Shown: positions 60,238 through 64,000 of the stretch, one piece after another | Position numbering within the stretch: position 1 is the first letter of the stretch | Layout: every line of letters starts with the position of its first letter | Source: Zhongshania aquatica | GTDB taxonomy: Bacteria; Pseudomonadota; Gammaproteobacteria; Pseudomonadales; Spongiibacteraceae | DNA length: 64,000 nt | Assembly (NCBI RefSeq): GCF_027257955.1 | Contig: NZ_JANZNQ010000011.1 | Span: 1-64,000, forward strand | Direction of reading: 5' to 3' | The notes under the pieces: generated by a model | Databases searched by the model: none | What the model saw: only the letters and a program-made list of their open reading frames with translations | What the model was told of the DNA's origin: nothing | Program-made: the position numbers and the translations under genes

Positions 60238-61056
60238 ATGTTTGATCTACGTAGACTTTACTTAGAAAATCCTCAAAAACATGATGAGCTATCTGCCTTT
60301 CACTGGTTCACGAAAGCTATATGTCTCGAGTACGAAAGTTTAGATCTCACCGAGAGGCCGGACTTTATAATCGTTTCGGATCAGAGAAAAATAGGTATTG
60401 AAATTACACTTGCTGAGCGTAATTCCTCATCGAGAAAATATTCCTCTCAACAAATAGAAGCTGAGCAGACGAAGTTTTCTGAAAATTTGCTTCAGTCAAT
60501 CAATCCAAAAATCCCCCTGGACGTTGGCTTAATTTTTGAGGATGGTGTAGTGGTTGATACAAAACAAATTAAAGGAGTTAGAAAGGCTCTTGCGCAGAGT
60601 ATAAATGAGATTTCCGTAAATATGACTCCCCACTCTGTGGAGCTGATTGTGAGATCTGAAGAGGACATGTGCCGTAGCAATCATAGGAAGCACATTTTTC
60701 CTGACCTCCCTAAATTCCTGCAACATATTCAATTGCTTAACGACGGCCATACAGAATCAGTTGTGACCGGAGCTAGGGGATGTATTCTTGATACATTTAC
60801 GGAAGCTGACATATCGTCAATATTAGAGAAGAAGCACCGGGCTCTTATTGGGTACCAGAAGTGTGATGAGCAGTGGCTTGTAATAGTTTCGGGGCCGGTG
60901 CCTCCTCTCTTTGTGGAGCATGATAGTCGGCCAAAAGTACTTCTTGCATCCATCGCAACCAGTTACGCTGGAATTGATGCCAAACTGCCGTTAAAGTCAA
61001 ATTTTGAAAATGTGTACTTTTTTAACAGCCCTACTCATGCCACATTACTTACATAA
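60238..61056 (+). CDS. Cassette 3: hypothetical protein with nuclease-like motif
   Basis: The ATG at 60238 has AAGG 6 bp upstream and is preferred to GTG 60205, giving 272 residues. Residues 40-58 read R-P-D-F-I-I-V then K-I-G-I-E-I-T-L, so D42 and E55-x-T57 with E31 recall the PD-(D/E)XK nuclease core with Thr replacing the usual Lys. The C-terminal half has no match I recognise. It could be a nuclease-type defence protein, but the motif is short. Confidence 0.65.
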   Translation: MFDLRRLYLENPQKHDELSAFHWFTKAICLEYESLDLTERPDFIIVSDQRKIGIEITLAERNSSSRKYSSQQIEAEQTKFSENLLQSINPKIPLDVGLIFEDGVVVDTKQIKGVRKALAQSINEISVNMTPHSVELIVRSEEDMCRSNHRKHIFPDLPKFLQHIQLLNDGHTESVVTGARGCILDTFTEADISSILEKKHRALIGYQKCDEQWLVIVSGPVPPLFVEHDSRPKVLLASIATSYAGIDAKLPLKSNFENVYFFNSPTHATLLT

Positions 61057-61152
61057 CAAGGTTGTCAAATTGACAGTTTTTCCGTCGCTCCTTTTTGTGC
61101 TAAATAGCACAAAAAGGCTCCTCCAAAACCGCAATTTACAACGGCGTTATGC
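61051..61152 (+). other. attC site 3
   Basis: R'' ACATAAC (61051-61057) and R' GTTATGC (61146-61152) span 102 bp. The centre has a 13-bp perfect stem, CCTTTTTGTGCTA with TAGCACAAAAAGG. The cassette 3 stop overlaps R''. Confidence 0.9.
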
Positions 61153-61167
61153 ATTTCCCCCACATAT

Positions 61168-61539
61168 ATGAACGTAACTGAATTTTCAAAACGTGTCGGA
61201 TTGAACCCACATACGGTGAGATACTACGACAAAATTGGCTTATTAGACGATGTACATCGACTATCTAATGGCCACCGGTCATTCTCTGAGAAAGATGTGA
61301 CATGGATTGAATTTGTACAAAGATTAAAAAACACTGGCATGCCTCTTGAAAAAATACTTGAGTATGCATTGTTAAGGAAAAAAGGTAGTGAGACTTTGGC
61401 TCAGCGAAAAGAATTACTCGCAGAGCACTCAAGCAATCTACAACAGCGAATTTCCTTGGAAAAGCAACACCTTAAAAAACTGTGTGAAAAAATAGAGCTT
61501 TATCAGTCCGCCCTGGAAGGAAAAACATCACTTGACTGA
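61168..61539 (+). CDS. Cassette 4a: MerR-family regulator
   Basis: The 123-residue protein has a MerR HTH (F-S-K-R-V-G-L-N-P-H-T-V-R-Y-Y-D-K-I-G-L-L) and a coiled-coil tail (about 80-118) with only one Cys (C110-region), so metal sensing is unlikely. It shares its cassette with the carboxymuconolactone decarboxylase-like gene 57 bp downstream, and a MerR-style promoter lies between, so it probably activates that gene. Confidence 0.85.
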   Translation: MNVTEFSKRVGLNPHTVRYYDKIGLLDDVHRLSNGHRSFSEKDVTWIEFVQRLKNTGMPLEKILEYALLRKKGSETLAQRKELLAEHSSNLQQRISLEKQHLKKLCEKIELYQSALEGKTSLD

Positions 61540-61562
61540 GAGTAAACTCTAAGGCTTAGCCT
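61532..61562 (+). promoter_or_regulatory. MerR-type promoter inside cassette 4
   Basis: TTGACT (61532-61537) and a weak TAGCCT (61557-61562) are spaced 19 bp, the stretched spacer typical of MerR-activated promoters. A perfect dyad AGAGT-AA-ACTCT (61539-61550) fills the spacer where MerR proteins bind. Confidence 0.6.
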
Positions 61563-61595
61563 AGTTGATAGAGTGAAACAGCGGAGAGTAAACAG

Positions 61596-62135
61596 ATGCA
61601 ATCTAGGCAAAATCAACCTGATGAAAGCAAACGAGAATTCCTTCAATCATCCCTGATTTTGGCGGCGATTTCCTTTGGATATTTAGTATTAGATGGCTGT
61701 TCATCTCTATCTTATTCAACTATAGCCAAGGAGCAAACTATGAACACTGAAGGTAACGAACGATTTACTAGAGGATGGGATAAGCTTAAGGAAATTGATG
61801 GGGAGGCTGGCGAAAAAGTGATTGAATCATTGAAGAATATAGCCCCAGATTTGGGGCGATACACGATTGAATACCCATTTGGGGATATCTATAGTCGGCA
61901 AGGCTTGGATTTAAAATCTCGTGAAATTGCAACTGTAGCGGCTCTTACCTCTATGGGTAATGCAGCTCCCCAACTCAAAGTCCATATTAATGCAGCGTTG
62001 AACGTTGGATGCACACCAGAGGAAATAGTCGAAATCATTATTCAAATGTCTGTCTACGCTGGGTTTCCAGCTGCATTAAATGCAGCATCTGCTGCTAAAA
62101 TAGTGTTTGTTGAGCGGGGAATAATCAATGTATAA
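61596..62135 (+). CDS. Cassette 4b: carboxymuconolactone decarboxylase-family protein
   Basis: The C-terminal 110 residues match the CMD family (S-R-E-I-A-T-V-A-A-L, H-I-N-A-A-L-N-V-G-C-T-P-E-E-I-V-E, Y-A-G-F-P-A-A-L-N-A) and lack the AhpD C-x-x-C. The full 179-residue form begins with a Tat-like K-R-E-F-L-Q and a lipobox L-D-G-C, suggesting an exported lipoprotein. An internal ATG at 61740 has AAGGAG six bases upstream and would give a 131-residue cytoplasmic form. Both starts are credible and both might be used. Confidence 0.8.
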   Translation: MQSRQNQPDESKREFLQSSLILAAISFGYLVLDGCSSLSYSTIAKEQTMNTEGNERFTRGWDKLKEIDGEAGEKVIESLKNIAPDLGRYTIEYPFGDIYSRQGLDLKSREIATVAALTSMGNAAPQLKVHINAALNVGCTPEEIVEIIIQMSVYAGFPAALNAASAAKIVFVERGIINV

Positions 62136-62177
62136 CAAAGCGTTGCACCGGACAAGCCGGTGAACGCGACGTTAGGT
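62130..62177 (+). other. attC site 4
   Basis: GTATAAC (62130-62136) and GTTAGGT (62171-62177), the latter a perfect GTTRRRY, bracket a compact 48-bp hairpin with GCGTTGCACCGG pairing CCGGTGAACGC. The cassette 4 stop overlaps the left core. Confidence 0.82.
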
Positions 62178-62214
62178 TGCAAAGGATTTATATACATACA
62201 AGGAACAATCGCAG

Positions 62215-62655
62215 ATGCTCATTCTTGAAATCATCGCATTGCTGTCGTGCTCTCTGTTTGCGGGTGCTGCAATTTACATAAACATCGCGGAACATCCGGC
62301 CCGATTAGAATGTGGTACCGAACTTGCCGCAAGCGTCTTTGGGCCAAGCTATCGCCGAGCGGCAGCAATGCAGGCGTCACTAGCATTGATCGCAACGATT
62401 AGCGGTTTAGCCGTTGCTACTACCGCCGGCTCATATCTTTGGTATTTGGGCTCCGCACTAATATTCTCGGTGGTGCCTTTCACGTTCATTGCAATCATGC
62501 CAACGAACAAGCAATTGCTTGATCTAGAGCGGGACCGAGCATCAGACGATACCCTCAAGCTGTTGCGGAAGTGGGGCCGATTGCATGCAGTTCGAAGTGG
62601 CCTAAGTATTGTCTCAGCAATCTTGTTTTCATATGCCGCAATCGCCGCAACCTAA
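62215..62655 (+). CDS. Cassette 5: DUF1772 membrane protein
   Basis: The 146-residue protein has four hydrophobic segments (about 4-22, 52-72, 76-95, 123-143) and the DUF1772 signatures Y-I-N-I-A-E-H-P-A-R and A-I-M-P-T-N-K-Q-L. The fold is shared with fungal anthrone oxygenases, but bacterial members have no proven role. Its base composition differs from the flanking AT-rich cassettes, as expected of independently acquired cassettes. Confidence 0.85.
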   Translation: MLILEIIALLSCSLFAGAAIYINIAEHPARLECGTELAASVFGPSYRRAAAMQASLALIATISGLAVATTAGSYLWYLGSALIFSVVPFTFIAIMPTNKQLLDLERDRASDDTLKLLRKWGRLHAVRSGLSIVSAILFSYAAIAAT

Positions 62656-62890
62656 CAATCCAGGGCAGTGGGACGCTCTTATTGTGCGTCGGTTTTCCGC
62701 TCTTGTTGCTGTTGCATGCGTGGCGCACATATAGCCGTAGGCCAGCAAAAATCGCGGTAGTATTTCGGGCTTTATCCATCAATGGCTTCACTTCATGGTT
62801 ACTTGTCATTCAAACCTGAGTTCTAGAAAATGGTAGTTCCCAAAGCCAAGTTCAATCGCCTGCAAAAAAAGCATCCTAGCAGCGTTATAT
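62650..62890 (+). other. Composite or overlong attC region 5
   Basis: R'' ACCTAAC (62650-62656) overlaps the cassette 5 stop, but the next closing core, GTTATAT (62884-62890), is 241 bp away, longer than ordinary attC sites. No clear pairing of L'' and L' arms was found. It may be two partly deleted attC sites flanking the remains of a lost cassette. Confidence 0.5.
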
Positions 62891-62902
62891 TTCAAGGAAA
62901 CT

Positions 62903-63307
62903 ATGTACTACGAATATGAAGATTATCGTATAAGTGATGATCATGAAGAGATTCAGCTAGAGATCGTAGAATCTCTATTAAGATCGTCATACTGGGCCAG
63001 TGAGAGAAGCTTAGAAACTATGAAAATATCCATAGAAAATAGCATTTGCTTTTCACTTTTCTTCAATGGTGATCAAGTTGGTTTTGCACGAGTAGTAACC
63101 GATTTTGCTTCGGTCGCCTATATCGCTGATCTAATAATTCATCCCGATCACCGTTCTAAGGGCATAGGGAAATGGATGTTCGGAGTTATAGTTAATGACC
63201 CACGTTGGTGTTCCATGTTCCAATTTTTAGCTACAGATGATGCTCATGGTTTATATGAGCAGTTCGGCTTTTCGGGCAGCACTAAATTAATGAGTACAAA
63301 AATATAG
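62903..63307 (+). CDS. Cassette 6: GNAT-family acetyltransferase
   Basis: The 134-residue protein has the GNAT core: V-G-F-A-R-V-V-T-D near 53, the acetyl-CoA loop H-P-D-H-R-S-K-G-I-G-K-W near 76-88 (R/Q-x-x-G-x-G/A) and Y-E-Q-F-G-F near 120. It transfers acetyl from acetyl-CoA to an amine; substrate unknown. GNAT genes are among the commonest integron cassettes, including resistance ones, but nothing here points to an antibiotic. Confidence 0.88.
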   Translation: MYYEYEDYRISDDHEEIQLEIVESLLRSSYWASERSLETMKISIENSICFSLFFNGDQVGFARVVTDFASVAYIADLIIHPDHRSKGIGKWMFGVIVNDPRWCSMFQFLATDDAHGLYEQFGFSGSTKLMSTKI

Positions 63308-63402
63308 CGGCTGCACTGGACAAATTTCCGTTGCCACCTTTTGTGCAAAAATACCCACAAAAGCCGCCATCAAAAATTTTCTCGGTGACCCTAGCGTTAT
63401 GT
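63302..63402 (+). other. attC site 6
   Basis: A degenerate left core ATATAGC (63302-63308) holds the cassette 6 stop and the right core is GTTATGT (63396-63402). The centre pairs CTTTTGTG with CACAAAAG. Length 101 bp. Confidence 0.75.
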
Positions 63403-63426
63403 ATTTAATGCCCAAAGGAGTGATAT

Positions 63427-64000
63427 GTGAAAAGAAGTAATTCAACAACAGAAAGGCTGTTTAGGTCTGCAGGAATTTCTGAGGGCATGAAAGTCCTTGA
63501 ACTGGGAAGTGGCCCCGGAGAGATATCTGAACTTCTGAGTGATATTGTCGGTCCTGCTGGCAGTGTGCTAGCCATTGATCGCAGTGAAGATATGATATCT
63601 TTCGCCTCGAAAAGTCTCGAGAAATCAGGAAGGAGCAATGTACGTTTTTTACAAGCCGATTTGAATGATGCTCCGAAGTACTTGGAAAGCATTGATCTTT
63701 TGTCTTTTGATGCAGTGGTTGGCCGTCGGGTTCTGATGTATTTGCCCCGCCCTGATAGAGTTCTTTCCAGTTTGTTACCTTGGTTGCGAGAGGGTGGCTT
63801 AGTCGTTTTTGAGGAGCACGACTCTACTATTTGTCCGGGTTTTGTTACTGCTATGCCAGCACACGAACGAGGCGTATCTTTGCTCGAAAAAATGCTTGCC
63901 GAAGAAGGTGTTGATACGTCTATGGGATTCCATTTGCCGGCTACTTTTTCTAAAGCCGGACTAAAGTTTGAGGCAATTTGGGCAGAGGCGGTTATCGACG
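63427..64000 (+). CDS. Cassette 7: SAM-dependent methyltransferase, cut by window end
   Basis: GTG at 63427 follows AAAGGAG by 6 bp. The 191 visible residues form a class I methyltransferase: motif I V-L-E-L-G-S-G-P-G near 23-31, the acidic end of strand 2 A-I-D-R-S near 50, Q-A-D-L-N near 77 and V-V-G-R-R-V-L-M-Y-L-P near 97-107. No stop is reached by 64000. Substrate unknown. It begins 25 bp after the attC core, as the first gene of its cassette. Confidence 0.85.
   Translation, partial: MKRSNSTTERLFRSAGISEGMKVLELGSGPGEISELLSDIVGPAGSVLAIDRSEDMISFASKSLEKSGRSNVRFLQADLNDAPKYLESIDLLSFDAVVGRRVLMYLPRPDRVLSSLLPWLREGGLVVFEEHDSTICPGFVTAMPAHERGVSLLEKMLAEEGVDTSMGFHLPATFSKAGLKFEAIWAEAVID

Larger units (their letters stand above)
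59215..64000 (+). mobile_element. Integron gene-cassette array (at least seven cassettes, no integrase in view)
   Basis: Seven short, same-strand cassettes are separated by sites with paired cores: ACATAAC-type R'' overlapping or just after each stop codon, a hairpin-forming centre and a closing GTTRRRY-type R'. Closing cores are at 59699, 60180, 61146, 62171, 62884 and 63396. Gene contents are typical of chromosomal integrons: hypotheticals, a MerR regulator, a DUF1772 membrane protein, an acetyltransferase and a methyltransferase. The array continues past the right edge. Confidence 0.87.

Noticed and set aside
59618-63402. Recurrent GTTAT/ATAAC repeats considered as a CRISPR array
   Set aside because: Spacing is gene-sized, copies are only core-conserved, and each is an imperfect hairpin; integron attC sites explain them.

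Overview
The window reads as chromosomal DNA of an aerobic marine gammaproteobacterium. Dense genes, TonB and BamA-type outer membrane proteins, a two-subunit pyruvate carboxylase with a LysR regulator, a leucine (liu) operon and many acyl-CoA genes suggest the Spongiibacteraceae/Cellvibrionales; that placement is inference from gene content. No rRNA, tRNA or CRISPR array was seen.

Layout. 0-7.5 kb: a truncated amidohydrolase, an M48 peptidase, two YbjQ proteins, then ApbE, DsbD, DUF3570, DUF4266 and a TlpA-like thioredoxin, all on the minus strand. 7.7-12 kb: LysR regulator divergent from pycA-pycB. 12-14 kb: a VWA lipoprotein followed by a strong candidate for a Fur-controlled small RNA (13961-14059). 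14-26 kb: GFA protein, parvulin, TonB receptor, BlaI/M56 pair, acyl-CoA dehydrogenase, hotdog thioesterase, TrmH, DUF1214 protein, sulfotransferase, coiled-coil exported protein, AlkA-like glycosylase, lipoprotein. 26-31.7 kb: liuD, liuB, liuA, liuR. 31.9-34 kb: cytochrome P450 and TetR regulator with a 40-bp perfect palindrome. 34.7-37.8 kb: PepSY/flavodoxin/FNR fusion, DUF2271 and His-rich PepSY proteins. 38-38.7 kb: a wrecked cytochrome c peroxidase pseudogene. 39-40.6 kb: DgcZ-like diguanylate cyclase and a DUF454 protein.

40.9-49.5 kb is a coherent acyl-CoA cluster: tandem DUF35 protein, two thiolase-fold proteins without the catalytic Cys, acyl-CoA synthetase, crotonase, alpha-methylacyl-CoA racemase, nitroreductase and a second crotonase. 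The first five have the same families and similar sizes as the mycobacterial sterol side-chain genes Rv3521, ltp4, ltp3, fadD19 and echA19. 49.8-58.7 kb continues with a BamA-family protein, two thioesterases, an iron alcohol dehydrogenase, an AraC regulator and two acyl-CoA dehydrogenases flanking a glutathione S-transferase.

59.2-64 kb is an integron gene-cassette array: seven small plus-strand cassettes separated by attC-like sites. No integrase gene is visible. The last cassette, a methyltransferase, runs off the window.

Two modules appear linked by covalent flavin chemistry: the ApbE locus and the PepSY/DUF2271 locus each encode an exported protein with an ApbE-type acceptor motif.
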